Assembly (NCBI GenBank): GCA_025399215.1 | Contig: MU621191.1 | Span: forward strand, 1 to 56,410 | Direction of reading: 5' to 3' | DNA from: Globomyces pollinis-pini | Taxonomy: Eukaryota > Chytridiomycota > Chytridiomycetes > Rhizophydiales > Globomycetaceae | Length of the DNA stretch: 56,410 nucleotides | Part shown: positions 1-15,243 of the stretch, piece by piece | How positions within the stretch are numbered: the first letter of the stretch is position 1 | How the letters are laid out: every line of letters starts with the position of its first letter | Made by a program: the position numbers and the translations under genes | Notes under the pieces: generated by a model | Databases searched by the model: none | Told to the model about the DNA's origin: nothing | The model's input: the letters and a program-made list of their open reading frames with translations, nothing else

Positions 1-213
1 CAAGATGCTATTGATTATATTCGACACAAAGAAGCTGAATTACGAGTGATTACTGATAAATTAAATGCCAGTCCAGAGTTTACTTCCAAAGTTCCATTGA
101 AAGCTGTTAAAAATGCAAAGAACAATGGATGGGTCTCCCGTACCGATCAAGATGTTATTGCAGATCGTGAATACTACCTCAAATCATATCTAGATGCTCA
201 GCGTTTACTTTAA
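1..213 (+). CDS. 3' end of an unidentified protein gene (partial)
   Basis: Frame 1 is open from the first base to a TAA at 211-213, giving the last 70 residues of a protein whose start lies outside the window. The segment is hydrophilic and probably helical, with several charged residues (EAELRVITDKL, ADREYYLKSYLDAQRLL). I do not recognise the family. It ends about 200 bp from the stop of the histone H3 gene, so the two genes converge. No intron signal is needed to keep this piece open. Confidence 0.6.
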   Translation, partial: QDAIDYIRHKEAELRVITDKLNASPEFTSKVPLKAVKNAKNNGWVSRTDQDVIADREYYLKSYLDAQRLL

Positions 214-417
214 ATATACTCTTTGTAGAAAATCATTGTGTTTGTTTTTGAATTTTTGAAAAGACGGTTTAATATCCAAGATTCCGAACTCTAACACATC
301 ATTGCTTGCGGAACTAATACACTATACTTTTCAAAAAACAAAATCATAATTTACTCGGTTATTCCTTTTATTAGCCATATATACTTTTGTTGCCCGTTTT
401 GAAGAAAAACAGGATGT

Positions 418-1467
<1,050 letters not shown>

Positions 1468-2111
1468 ATGACAGGAAGGAATTCGGAAATGACACTGGTA
1501 CAATTCTCCAGATTCATTGATGGTACAATCATCAACAAGAATACCAAAAAGACCGCATTGGAATGTTTAGAGGTATAGTTTTATCAATAATAATTATTAG
1601 ACTATACAACTGATCATAAACAATTTGATTCAATACCCTGATATGGAAAAATATCGGTCTATTAGAGGTCGTGGTAAAATGATTCAGAAAGTATTGAGTT
1701 TGGAGGGTGGTGAAGAAGTTAAAACAATCTTAATTCATATAATTTATTAGTTATTGATTATACTTGGAGCTACTAAAACTGTAAAAGAATTCGAAGCTTT
1801 TTATACGTTTCCAACTCATCATTCAGAATTAGAAACGAAATTAAAATCATATATTGAAATCATCTCAAAATTCATTGTAACGATAGTTGAATCAATGGCC
1901 ATTAAAGTCGATCCTAAATTAGAAGGTGATCTATTTGTATTGATATTTAGAAATGTTATATAAAGAAAAGATTTTGAAAGATATTGAATTGGATAGGATT
2001 GCACGATTGGAACGTCAATCCGAGAAACGGTTAAAGGGAATTGACCACTCATTGATTGAATCCAAAACTGTGGATGGGTCTTTAAATTTAGATCACGTCA
2101 AAACTGACTAA
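1468..2111 (+). CDS. PUB (PUG) domain protein
   Basis: Four exons (1468-1572, 1601-1717, 1751-1925, 1951-2111) give 185 aa. Introns are 28, 33 and 25 nt, all GT..AG. Residues about 28-85 match the PUB domain: a helix ending with the block EKYRSIRGRG, then a core reading VLSLEGGEELLIILGA. The acceptor of intron 2 was chosen because it restores this core exactly. PUB domains of PNGase, UBXD1 and related proteins bind the C-terminal tail of the AAA ATPase p97/Cdc48, so a role as a p97 cofactor is likely but inferred. No UBX or transglutaminase domain is present. The C-terminal half is helical and charged (EEMLYKEKILKDIELDRIA). The start ATG is the first in frame, and an upstream exon cannot be excluded. 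Confidence 0.7.
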
Positions 2112-2294
2112 CAATATAAATGTATTTGATTTGCTACTCAAACTGCTTTGGCTTTTTTCGGTCCAATACTGTATGACTTTGATCACTACCAATTATAGTA
2201 TTTAGAAAAGTGAGAGTGATCGTAATTAAGCGTAAATTATAGACATTATATTTGTAAGATAAAATGATGATAAAATAATGTAACGTGCAGAAGA

Positions 2295-4688
<2,394 letters not shown>

Positions 4689-4960
4689 GGAGTTTATTTG
4701 TTGACAAAACCCACAGTCCAGATATAGGTTGAATGTACAATTTTATTAATTGGTGTTCATTGTACACTCGTATAGATTGAATTCTTTAATTGAATACATA
4801 CTAGTAATTGAATACTAATATTCAATCAGACAAACATTCTTACTAAATTACTATTATCATTCTCATAATCTTTTCATTGATGAATATTTTTAGGAACTAA
4901 CGTTCGTTTCAGTCTTTGCTTTTGGCTCTACCTGCCGCTCCGCGTTCACTTTTCCTTCAA

Positions 4961-6966
4961 ATGGATCATCGTCCTCGTACTTCTTCACACAGAGAAAGTG
5001 TCGGTCTTCGTCAGCATAACTCTTCTTCCTCAATCGAAGAAAGAGTCACTCTCACTAACCCTGCTTCCCTCTTCCCTGGTCGCTCAAACTCAACTGCTTC
5101 CATCGCTACCGATACTGATACTGTCACTCGTACTGGTAATGATGACTTGGTAGACTCCAATCAAAAAATCATATTTCAAACTACCCCTCGTCGCTCTTCT
5201 ATCTCAAATATCTCTTTGGATGACATTAATGACGCTAAACTCATTTATAACACTAGTTATGGTGGGAAAATGGAATTCTCTCTTTCTAAAGATGAGATTA
5301 GTCTGGGAAGAAGAGAAGATAATGATATCGTACTCTCTGATGTTAAAATTAGTAAACGTCATGCCCTCATCGTTAAAAATAATAACATGTAATCATATCT
5401 CCTCTCACCCTTAGCCATCATTTGATTGATACAAAGTCTTCTAATGGTGTTCGTTTGAATGATAATCTCATTGAACCTAATCGACAGTACGCCTTGAAAC
5501 ATAATGATGAAATCATGATTGGTCAAATATCCTTATTGTATAGAGCTGCAAATCAACAAGAACCTGCTAATAACTCAGTCTCCACTCAAGAAAATAATTA
5601 TTTAAAATTAGTCACCATTTTGCCTTCTGAACGCAAATATGAAGAAACTGTCACAATTAGGGCTGAAGTAGAGGCTGAAGAAGATGTGGGTTTTATTAAA
5701 ATCGATAAGGTGGAAGACGTAGAGACTCTCCGTGAGGATTACGAAAAACTTCGAATGGCTTATGAGTTGTCCAAAATGTCGGTCACCGATGATATAAACA
5801 AATTACTCTCAAAATCTCTTGACATGATGTTTGAGATTTTACCGTTAGATAGAGGGGTGGTGTTGTTGGTCGATCATACTACTGGTTTTCTTTCTCAACA
5901 TTACGTTAAACTTCGACCTGGATTAGCGAATGAAAAACGAGAAATTCTTTTGTCTTCAACTATTCTATACAAGGTGTTTTATTCCCGAAAAGTTTTAGTC
6001 ACTTCAGATGCTATGGAAGACCCCATGCTTGGAAAGGCTGCTTCGGTAAGACACGGGCAAATTAGATCCGTTATTTGTGTTCCCCTAATCGCCCACAACA
6101 AGGTCTATGGAATACTGCATTTGGATTCCCGTGAACGTATCAATTCCTATTCAAACAAGGATATTTCTCTCATTAAAGCCATTGGTAATCAAACTGCCAT
6201 GGTCATTGAAAACATGAATTTAATGAAAGAAGTGGAAGCCAAAGTTAAAATTACAGAACAACTCTCTCGTTTCTTGCCTCCTCACGTGGTAGACAAAATG
6301 ACCAGTCGTTCAGCTCAAATGATTCAAAAAGGAGGCCGGGAAATGACTGGAACAGTAGTTTTCGCTGATATCCGTGGATTCACCAATCTAAGTGAAAAGC
6401 TAAGTCCACAGGAAGTTGTCTATCTTTTAAATGAATTTTTTGAACGGGTAAGACTACATAACGAAATTCATTTTACAGTTGGTGAAAATTGTGTTCAAAT
6501 ATGATGGTGTGGTAGATAAATATATTGGGGATTGTATAATGTCATGTTTCGGAACACTTGAAGATGAAGTGGATGCGGAATATCGCGCCGTACGAGCTGG
6601 AATTGAATTCCAAAAAGCTGTCCGTGACATGAATGAAGAGCGAGTCCGAGCCCGTAAAGACCCTATCGAAATTGGAGTCGGTATCAACACAGGTATTATC
6701 CCACTCATTCACCTTTAGGGCTGTTATTAGCTGGTTTTATTGGCAGTTCGCAGCGACTGGAATATACATGTATTGGGGATTCTGTCAACACAGCAGCTCG
6801 AATCTGTGACTTTACTGAGGCCGAGAAGGTCTATATTTCTGAAAGCACATATGAGCTGGTGAAAGATCGTATTCACTGTCAACCTATTGGATACCATCAA
6901 TTCAAGGGCAAAGTCAATGAGGTGATGGTCTATGATGCAATCTCTGTCAAACAATCACGACCCTAG
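4961..6966 (+). CDS. FHA-GAF-class III nucleotide cyclase (paralog 1)
   Basis: Exons 4961-5388, 5415-6447, 6479-6692 and 6719-6966 (introns 26, 31, 26 nt) give 640 aa. The order is a Ser/Thr-rich N-terminus, an FHA domain (SLGRREDNDIVLSD, then ISKRHA and SSNG), a linker helix, a GAF domain (about 230-390, DRGVVLLVD to HLDSRERI) and a class III cyclase domain. Catalytic features are FADIRGFTNLSEKLS with the first metal Asp, YIGDCIMSCFG with the second, and CIGDSVNTAARI with the transition-state Asn and Arg. It should make cAMP or cGMP; substrate cannot be decided. FHA binds phosphothreonine and GAF often binds small ligands, so activity is probably controlled by phosphorylation and a ligand. 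No membrane segment is seen. ATG 4961 was chosen because the frame upstream has only a TTG. The minus-strand gene at 10216-12671 is its paralog. Confidence 0.9.
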
Positions 6967-7061
6967 ATTATGTATAAAGAATTTAAAAAATCAAAATAAA
7001 CATTTATTGACCTCGATATGACTTTGAAAGAAAATGAACATCCAATGAATACTGATTTATT

Positions 7062-9477
7062 TCAAAGTGGAATTTCTTGTATAAATCCTTCAGTAGTGCC
7101 CACTAATATATAACTCAAATCTACAGGAAAACGAACACATAAAATCCCTAAATTGAACGCCCTAATTTCCCGCACCTTTGTCAAGTCCTTTGTCTTAAAA
7201 ATATTAATATTGTTATCAAATGATCCTGTCACCACATACTCGCCGTTAGCAGATAAACTAAGTGTACAAGCCCAAGATGGTGCCAAATTAAACGTAAACA
7301 TCTCATGTCCAGTTGAGAAATCAAACAATTTCAACATCGAATCTCTTGAAGTGGTGAGTAACAATGTAGGTTTAAATAAGACCATATCCAATACATAATC
7401 ATTAAAGTTATCAATACACCTGGAATGAGATGGTGATCGAGAATTGATTAATATTTTGGTATCCCAAATATAAACTTTACGATCCATTCCTGCTGTTGCT
7501 AAATATCGACCATCTACCATTAATATCCCTAAATAACTTGCCATGCGAAAATCGAACAATTTTAACCCACCTGGTATGTTTCTTGATCACCGTGATACAT
7601 TCACCTGTACTGAAGTCCCAGAAACGTACACAATTGTCTAGCGAAGATGAAGCAATAAATCGACCATCAACTGATACATCACAACTTGTCACTGCATCTA
7701 AATGTCCCGATAATGTTCGCTCACATACCGCTGTTTGTGCATTCCTAACAATTCAATTCCTAATTATGTTACCATATCTTCAATGTCCGATCGTATGATG
7801 ATGATACGATATGACTATCGTTTTTTGTAAACTGTACATCAGTAATGATGGACTTGTGTCCAATATACTGTGCTAATGTCATATGTTTGTTGGACTCTCT
7901 TATGTCTGTAATACGAATATGACAATCATATCCACCAGTTAACCATAGACAACTATCAAAAGCGGAAAATTTAGCACATTTCACGCCTATTTTTGTCTAG
8001 AACGGTGATGATACCTTCTTTATGAACAAAGACGAAATTTGGGAAGATATGGATATCCATGAGTGTGAATATATCATGCAAGGTGGCGAATTTATGGTAT
8101 AGTTTACGATATTTGAGTTTAGGTACCATTCCATCAACTTCACGTAACTTTATAAGTTTTAAGAGCAGTCCTTTGAGTTCCGTTGGGTTTCGAAGAGTTG
8201 CCAATGTAGTTTCGTGAGGTATTTCACGATTGAATAGATCCCACACCGTTTTAAGTGTATTGGATACAAATCCTTGCGACTTTTTGGTTAATGATTCAGC
8301 TTACGATTTCATGTGCCCATTGGGTTGCTTTTCGAAACATTTCTTGATCGTCTAAGAGTTCTGCAAATCCCAGGATAGCAGATACACTACACATGGCTAC
8401 GAGAATGTACTCGGTACCTGTAAGGTTAAAATTAATGTGACAGTACATTGGTCTACTTCTTTAAATACATGATCGACATCCCTTTGTAAAGCTCGAAAGG
8501 CGAGATCAGTATTGCTAACGGCTTCAATCAAATGAGAAGCTTCTTTGGCCATTCCATCCATACCCAAAGAATCTTCTTTACTTATCGCCTCAGGTTCATC
8601 TACTAATTCATTTATTTGGGATAGCTTCGCTTCAGGCGATTTTAAGAATTGAAATGAACCGTGATGAGATGCGAGTCCACTCAGTTGGGTAACAATACTT
8701 CCTTGTCGTGATGGAGTTACACCATCAGCTCCAGCTTGAAGATCCGGGACTATTGATCCTTGTCTCGATCTTGGTTGTGGAAAGTCACTCTCATTAAAAT
8801 CACTCTGTTTCTCTTTCTCTAAATTCTCTTTCTCCTAACCTATCAATCATTCATTGATTACTTCTTTTTCAATGGAATCTAATATTTCTGGGTCTAAGAT
8901 TGGCAAATCGGCATTATTTTCTAGTTTCGTTGCCCATACTTTTTCCAATATATGTCCTTGGTTTAATGTTAAATCATGTTGACTGCTATCATCTCCATTA
9001 TTGGTTGATAGCGTATCTAGCCCTGTCCCCAATTTCGGCATTTCAACTTCAATTACACTATCATTACATCATCACCATCAGTTTTACCTAAAACAAACCT
9101 TCAAGTGTCGTAATGATATTGATGTTAATGTTTCAAACGTTTTCATCAGTCGTTCAGCATCAGCTCTTTCACGATCATGTTTAAGCTTTTGTACAGTTAA
9201 AATAACAGTGAAATACCTCAATATCTCTTGGTATTCGCTTTACGTTTTCATCAGTTCCATCTGATACACTCCATCCATATAACCAATCAGAAAATTGATG
9301 GTATGCTGATCTATAATCTGATGCTTCCAGCTCTCTCATATGAAAATGATTGATTGATTCTTTTAAACTTTTGGATTCTGACGGTTTGTATCTGGAAAAT
9401 CCATGAACTAGTATACCAGCAGGTAAATGCTCAGCCATACATGATAAATCTAATAGTATGTTGAGAAATTCACCCAT
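7062..9477 (-). CDS. WD40-repeat protein with helical N-terminal half
   Basis: Nine exons (9477-9217, 9185-9088, 9057-8862, 8834-8447, 8417-8305, 8279-8015, 7986-7773, 7744-7542, 7513-7062) give 729 aa. Introns are 31, 30, 27, 29, 25, 28, 28 and 28 nt. The C-terminal half has about seven WD40 repeats with typical endings (SSYDRTLKIW, SSLDNCVRFWDFS, AGMDRKVYIWDTK, TSRDSMLKLFDFS, GSFDNNINIFKTK), so it should form a beta-propeller for protein contacts. The N-terminal 400 residues are mostly helical with a Ser/Gln-rich stretch; I do not recognise a domain there. The last intron, 7541-7514, starts GC rather than GT: only its removal gives the repeat VRFSHDGRYLATAG. It lies between the two cyclase paralogs. 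The specific pathway is unknown. Confidence 0.8.
7514..7541 (-). other. GC-AG intron (28 nt) in the WD40 gene
   Basis: The upstream exon ends ..TTTTCGCATG at 7542, followed by GCAAGT, and the intron ends GGTAG at 7514. Joining CATG to ATGGTCGATATT restores the WD repeat HDGRYLATAG. No GT donor nearby gives a usable frame. GC-AG introns are spliced by the major spliceosome in other eukaryotes. Confidence 0.75.
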
Positions 9478-9727
9478 TTAAGGTTGTTTTTAAATTGGAA
9501 ATTTAGCATTGTCGCGTTTGTTGAGCTTCTTCAATCACAAACAAAAAATATCTACGAACTAATCTATATCCAGTTCATATGATAAATACATATCAAGGCA
9601 AAGAATTCTTTAACAATTAAGCAATTATAAATTCGATTTGAAATCGACAAAATCTTTTCCAAATCGATTGAAATCACCTACAAAAATTTGAAAAACTCAA
9701 GGTAAAATCATTGGTAATAGGGTTATT

Positions 9728-10177
9728 ATGAATGATTGTCCATTTGAAGTATTAAAAGTAAAGCGAGAGGATTCGAAAGAAATCGTTAAATCGCAGTATC
9801 GCAAGCTATTGGTGGAATACCATCCTGATAGGCAAACAGATCCAATATTGAAAAAAGCTAATCATGAAAAGTTTGTTCAGATTACAAATGCATATGATCA
9901 AATCATGAATAACTCTATTACCCCCTCAACAACCTCCAAAAATCATTCTTATCCATCCGACAGCCATAGATATAATGGGCCTAGTCATGATCATTATGAA
10001 TTTAATCATCAGCGTTATCCTCCTTCAAAAGGTAGACACTACGGCCCAAACTCTTTTGTCGCATTGCTCGTTCTTGGAGTTGGTTTAGGAATTGGTACCT
10101 TGATATTTCAGACAAGATTGCATAAAATTCAACAACAGAACACCAGAAAGTTTGGATTTCGTAGTGTAAAAGAGTAA
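9728..10177 (+). CDS. membrane-anchored J-domain (DnaJ-like) protein
   Basis: A single-exon gene of 149 aa. Residues 4-62 form a J domain: FEVLKVKREDSKEIVKSQYR, then the HPD tripeptide in LLVEYHPDRQTD, which stimulates Hsp70 ATPase. A His/Tyr/Ser-rich linker follows. One hydrophobic segment at about 108-128 (SFVALLVLGVGLGIGTLIF) is followed by a short basic tail. There is no Gly/Phe region, zinc centre or C-terminal substrate domain, so this is a class C type J-protein. It probably recruits Hsp70 to an organelle membrane (ER or mitochondrion; not decidable). It is divergent from the WD40 gene with about 250 bp between. Confidence 0.85.
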   Translation: MNDCPFEVLKVKREDSKEIVKSQYRKLLVEYHPDRQTDPILKKANHEKFVQITNAYDQIMNNSITPSTTSKNHSYPSDSHRYNGPSHDHYEFNHQRYPPSKGRHYGPNSFVALLVLGVGLGIGTLIFQTRLHKIQQQNTRKFGFRSVKE

Positions 10178-10215
10178 TAAAAGTATAAATGTTTATTTCC
10201 ATCATTGGATTAAAG

Positions 10216-12671
10216 TTAGCTGCTGTTTTCAACGATTTCTTTGCTTAATGCCTCCTCTGCATTAGTTTTCAAAGTCTGTTCGGCTGAATCCTTTGGGCCA
10301 GTATTTGAGCTGGCATTATTGCTTGTAATATCAGTAATTGGTAGCTCGGGTAATTTCGCATCATTTCCAGTATTTGAGCTGGTATTATTGCTTGTAATAT
10401 CAGTAATTGGCAGCTCTGGTAATTTCGCATCATTTCCAGTATTTGAGCTGGTATTATTGCTTGTAATATCAGTAGTTGGCAGCTCTGGTAATTTCGCATC
10501 ATTTAAACTGATCTCTTCCTTCTCCAGTTTCGGTTCCAAGTCATTTACAGGTATTTGCTCCAGTGGTTGCTGAGGAGGTACAATTTCTTCCTTTACTACT
10601 TCAGAAGTTGGGTTTAGTGAAGCTGGATTTCCGTTTGGAAAGAGACCTAATACTTCATACACCATAACTTCTTTCTGCTTTCCCTTGAACTGCTTGGGCC
10701 CAACTGGTATACTTTCGATTCTGTCTTTGACATGTTTGTATGTATATTCGGATATTAAGACTCTGTTGTTGGATGACATTGAACACAACCTAGATGAAGT
10801 GTTTACACTATCTCCAATGACTGTGTATTCTAGTCTTTGGGAGCTTCCAATAAACCCGGCAAGTAAATCCCCTAAAATTTGAAATGAAAAACGTTACCAG
10901 TATTTACACCAATACCAATTGATATAGGATCTTTATGGAATCTGGCTCGATCCTCGTTCATATCATAGATAGCCTGCTTAAACTCAAACGCAGCGGTAAC
11001 AGCTCTGTATTCAGCATCCTTATCATCTTCTAATGTACCGAAAACACACATCAAAGCATCCCCAATATATTTGTCGACAACACCGTTGTATTTGAACACA
11101 ATACGTACCAACTGTAAAATTAATTCTTCATACTAGTTACCCTTTCAAAATAATCATTTAACAAATGAACAACTTCAACAGGTGTGCTCTTTTCGCTCAT
11201 ATTTGTAAATCCTCTAATATCTACAAAAATTACAGTGCCCTCTAACTGTCTTCCACCTTTCCTGATTATTTCGGACGGATTGGACATTCTTTGAATTACA
11301 TGAGGTGCCAAAAATCTAGATAGTTGTTCCTTTACTTTTGTATTTTGCTCATATTCTGCCATTAAAATGGAATTTTCGATCGCAATTGCAGTCTGGTTAC
11401 TAATAGTTGTAACAATAGATAAATCTTTCAATGAAACATTAGATATAGCATAATTTGCATCTAAATGAATGATCCCATGAACCTTTAATTAAGTATCTAA
11501 AATGCTCTTTACCTTGTTGTGTCCAACTAAAGGAACACAAATAACTGTCCTCATTTGACTGGACATTACACTAGCCGCTGCTTGTAATGATTTATCTTGA
11601 GACGCATCATTAGTCACCAAACACTTTCGTGTTTCATATACTCTTTTTAAAATAGTGGAACTAAGAACGATCTCTTTTCCTGCATCTTCAGCAGTCCTCA
11701 ATTTCACATGTTGCGTCGCAAGAGTGCCGGTATTCTGATCTACCAATAAAACCACACCTCTGTCTACTGGCAGGATTTCGAATATCAAATCTAAAGACTT
11801 TTCTAAATGTACAGATAAATCGTTAGTTAATGTTATTTTTGATAATTCATATGCCAATCGCAGTTTTTCATAATCTTCTCGCAACACATTTACATCTGTA
11901 ACGAGATCAACTTTTTTAAAATCAACATTCTCTTCTTCAATTTCTGCTTTAATTGCAATCTTTTCATCATAGGAATTATGAAATGGTAATATTGTAACCA
12001 GTTTCAGATTTTCTTCCGTGGTTTTGGTTGGCTGTTTTGGAATGGCAGCTAAGCTGTCATAGTAAAGCAATTTTATCGAGCCAACCATAATTCCATCCCC
12101 AGCGCGTAGTTGAGTAGGAACTCCTGGTACAATGAACTGCTCGTTAACTCGGACTCCATTGGAAGAGTTGCGATCCATAATAGAGACACTACTATTAAAA
12201 ATACTTAATTTACCTGTCCTTTTTTCTAAATACAATTGCATGGAACTTGGATATCGTTGCATCAGTTAGAACAATGTGATTATCATCTTTCCTTCCAATG
12301 TGTGTTTCCTCCCGAACCAAAGGATAATTTAAATTTCCACCATAACTCGTTAAATAAACTAGTTGTGGTGCAGTATTTGGATCTGATAATGCGCTGTCCT
12401 CTGGTGGTTGAGTTGAATTGGAAATGGTCGATCGAACAACTAGTTTTGGATTATAATCTTTTCCAGGTGTTTTTCCTGGAGCTACTGTATCGGTTTCGTC
12501 CTCGTTTTGTTCAATTGCATTCTTTTTATTGCTGAGATCTTTCTTTGATCCTTTTGGTGAACTATCAGCGCTTTCTAGTGAAGCTGTCGATTTTTGTGTT
12601 TTAAATCGACTAGGCAAGTTTTTGAAACTCTTTATATACGATGATGCTTTCTTCACTGAATCATTACCCAT
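10216..12671 (-). CDS. FHA-GAF-class III nucleotide cyclase (paralog 2)
   Basis: Exons 12671-12214, 12191-11513, 11482-11141, 11111-10898 and 10871-10216 (introns 22, 30, 29, 26 nt) give 782 aa. Domain order is as in paralog 1: FHA (THIGRKDDNHIVLTD, ISKFHA, SSNG), linker, GAF (DRGVVLLVDQNTG onward), cyclase (FVDIRGFTNMSEKS with first metal Asp; YIGDALMCVFG with second; VIGDSVNTSSRL). The two cyclase-domain introns fall at exactly the same codons and phases as in paralog 1 (after YFER and inside INTG), so the pair arose by duplication of an intron-bearing gene. Paralog 2 has a longer N-terminus with many Ser and Lys residues and an extra C-terminal tail of about 140 residues with a threefold repeat. 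Product is cAMP or cGMP. Confidence 0.9.
10298..10504 (-). repeat. three tandem 69-bp coding repeats in the cyclase 2 tail
   Basis: Three nearly identical units start at 10298, 10367 and 10436 on the plus strand, 69 bp apart. They encode 23-residue repeats of the form NDAKLPELPITDITSNNTSS plus NTG. The units differ at only a few bases, so the expansion is recent. The repeat is Pro/Thr/Asn-rich and probably unstructured. Confidence 0.95.
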
Positions 12672-13152
12672 CTTTAATAATCAATGAACTTTTTGGTTGA
12701 TAACAAAATAGTTGATAGCGAACGAACGATCTACCAAATATAAACAATTTATCGTGGATGTTGCGGATGGAGATTACTACAATATGACCTTAGTAAAAGT
12801 CCTAATATTTATATTCAATTTCATCGCAGAAACTATATCTGTAGTTTCAAATAGTGTAGTGAATGAAGTTTGGTTACCTGCAAAAACCATACAGAAAAGT
12901 TGACCGCCTAGGTTCATATTGTCAAAGAGAATGAGAAACATTAAAAAACTTTTAGCAAATTAAATGATTCAAACGATCGTTTTACGGAAGATCTCATTTG
13001 ATCAACTTTAAGGTGGTGTCACTTATTGACCGTGTACACAGTTGCATACGACAATATTTACACATGATCTACATACGTGCACAAAAAAAAATCAATTATT
13101 GCAATGTATCTACAAGTGGATTATATATGTATTTTCGTCGTGATAACTCAAC
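12672..13152. other. intergenic region upstream of cyclase 2
   Basis: About 480 bp that should hold the promoter of cyclase 2 and the 3' end of the armadillo-like gene. The longest frame here, plus strand 12712-12903, has no family resemblance. I see no RNA gene. Confidence 0.5.
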
Positions 13153-15116
13153 TCAGAGCTTTTTCTTCCTCAACTTTCTTTTTGATGATTTCTTCCCTTT
13201 GACAGTTCTACCAATCAAAATATCTTTATAATCCCAACTTTTCTTAATCAGTTGCCACGGATCTTCAGATTCCCCCAACTCTCTCTTCAGTTTTATGAAT
13301 GAATTTAAGCATTTCAATACCTCCGCTCTTTTAGATGCTTCAACTACTGAAAGAACGTATGATAAAGTTGGGATAATACCACATCTTAGCAATGCTATAC
13401 AGTATGCTGTTCTACCTCCCTTTGACTCTACCCATTTTTTTATAATGCTTAGCGCAACGAGGTTCAACTCTGTAGACGGGTCGACGAGCGAGATCTGTAC
13501 TTCGTGGATAAAGCCTGGCTGATTCTGAAGATTAATGTAACACGCTTGATTTTGAAGAAAGATATTTCTTATGATTTCCAAGCATTCTAATCTTAAATCT
13601 GGTAATCCATTTTTTAATATATCTAATAAACTTTCAGTACCTGTATCCAGTATAGCTTTAGTTGCCAAATCATCGATACATAGATTTCTAACACATTCTA
13701 ATGCCTGTTTGCATATTGCTGGGTTTGCTTCATTTTTCTTCACAAAGGCAAATATTTGATTCATTAATTCTGGTCCACCGATATGACAAATTTTTTGTGA
13801 TATTTTATCTTGGAACGATAGATTGCACAATGTTGAAAAAATCAACTTTATCAAATCATTCGAAGCGGTTGGGTTGGTAGGATCTACTTGATTAACGTGT
13901 GAGGGAATAACAAATCCCAACATCAGCAATAAGCTCTTGATAATAGCGGTAATATTCTTTCTTAATAGATTACATCCTTGATCGGTTTGGGTTAGTATGT
14001 GTGTGATCTCTACTGTCAGTGTCTGTTTTTCTAAATGTTGGTCGGTCATTAAAACTGAAAGAGAATCTATAAATTCCGTTATGTATTGAAAAATAGCATC
14101 TTTGTGATATACCAATGCGTTCTTGATTGCTCTTAAACAATTTATAACCAAATCTACATCCGAATTTTTTTTCCAAAGTTCCACAATTGATGGGAAAAAA
14201 GTCAATAGTCGATTGGTATCACTGATTCTCCAGCCTTTACTGGTTATATCTGCAAATAAATTTGAATAAATCATTGTGGCCTTTTAGTGTTTAATGATCG
14301 TATCTTTACCTGAATTACGTCTGTACTCTCTGATTGCGATTTAATGATTTGATCTAAATGATCGATTAATCCATGCCTTAACAAAAATATCTTTGTTTCG
14401 TGTGAATGTACACATAAATTTTTGATTGACTTTAACAACTGGTTTTTAATTTGGCTTAGTAACAATCTATTCTCGTCACTTTTTGAGGATTCTTCTTCAA
14501 ATTCATTTTCTAAAATTCTCTCTAACAGATTCATCAGAATATCTGGAAGTTTTTTCTGAATAATTTTGGTCCTGACTGTTGTTCCATGATGACACCAAGT
14601 ACGTATAATTTTCATGACCAAAGACATATGGAAGAGATTTACAGAATCATTCATTTTTATAATACTGGATAATTCGTTGAATGCAGTGTCAATTATTTGA
14701 TTGACGGCAATTATTGATAACTTTGATAGGTAATACAAGAATAATAAAGAAGCAGAACTGAAGGCCATTGATTTTGGTTTTGGAGATAGAAAGATAGGGT
14801 TTGTGGACTTTATGACGATCTCTAGCACTCCAGAGGATACAATATTCTCTGCCCTTGAGATCGAACTGTCTGATTGATTTTTAATGAGACAATTCAACAA
14901 CAGGATAATTGATAATAATAAATCATATGATAGTACCACTTTAAATATAGAAATTATTTGGAGCAGGTGAATTTTTCTGAATTGAAATGTGTCTTCGATT
15001 GCTGCGCTTCCATCAACAAAATCTGGTTGATCTAGAATGTATTTCGATGCTGATTTCTGTTTTGAGTTTTCTGATAACTTGTAAAGTAAATCATCTATTT
15101 CTGCTGCCGAATGCAT
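13153..15116 (-). CDS. armadillo/HEAT-like helical repeat protein
   Basis: Two exons (15116-14310 and 14280-13153, intron 29 nt) give 644 aa from the first in-frame ATG. The frame stays open to 15200 but only with a TTG there, and an acceptor-like TATAG lies just upstream, so a further 5' exon is possible. The protein is a series of amphipathic helices with armadillo-like blocks (LRLECLEIIRNIFLQNQACY, CKQALECVRNLCIDDLATKA), suggesting a solenoid scaffold. The C-terminus is strongly basic (KGKKSSKRKLRKKKL), which could be a nuclear signal or bind nucleic acid. I do not recognise a named family. Its 5' end lies head-to-head and very close to the next gene. Confidence 0.7.
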
Positions 15117-15243
15117 AGAGAAGAGGGAAAACTCATGTATCCACTTCTCAAAGGGGTGGACTCTTGAAACACGCTTATATCTTAAAATGAAGCTTGTCAA
15201 CTGTCAATTGCCTATAAAAGAATGAGCGAAGTTGTAAGTCGAT

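Noticed and set aside
10241..10573. Plus-strand and alternative-frame ORFs with repeated peptides
   Set aside because: They are shadows of the 69-bp repeats in the cyclase 2 tail.
12712..12903. Small plus-strand ORF of 63 codons
   Set aside because: No family resemblance; it lies in the promoter of cyclase 2, and its composition does not differ from non-coding sequence.
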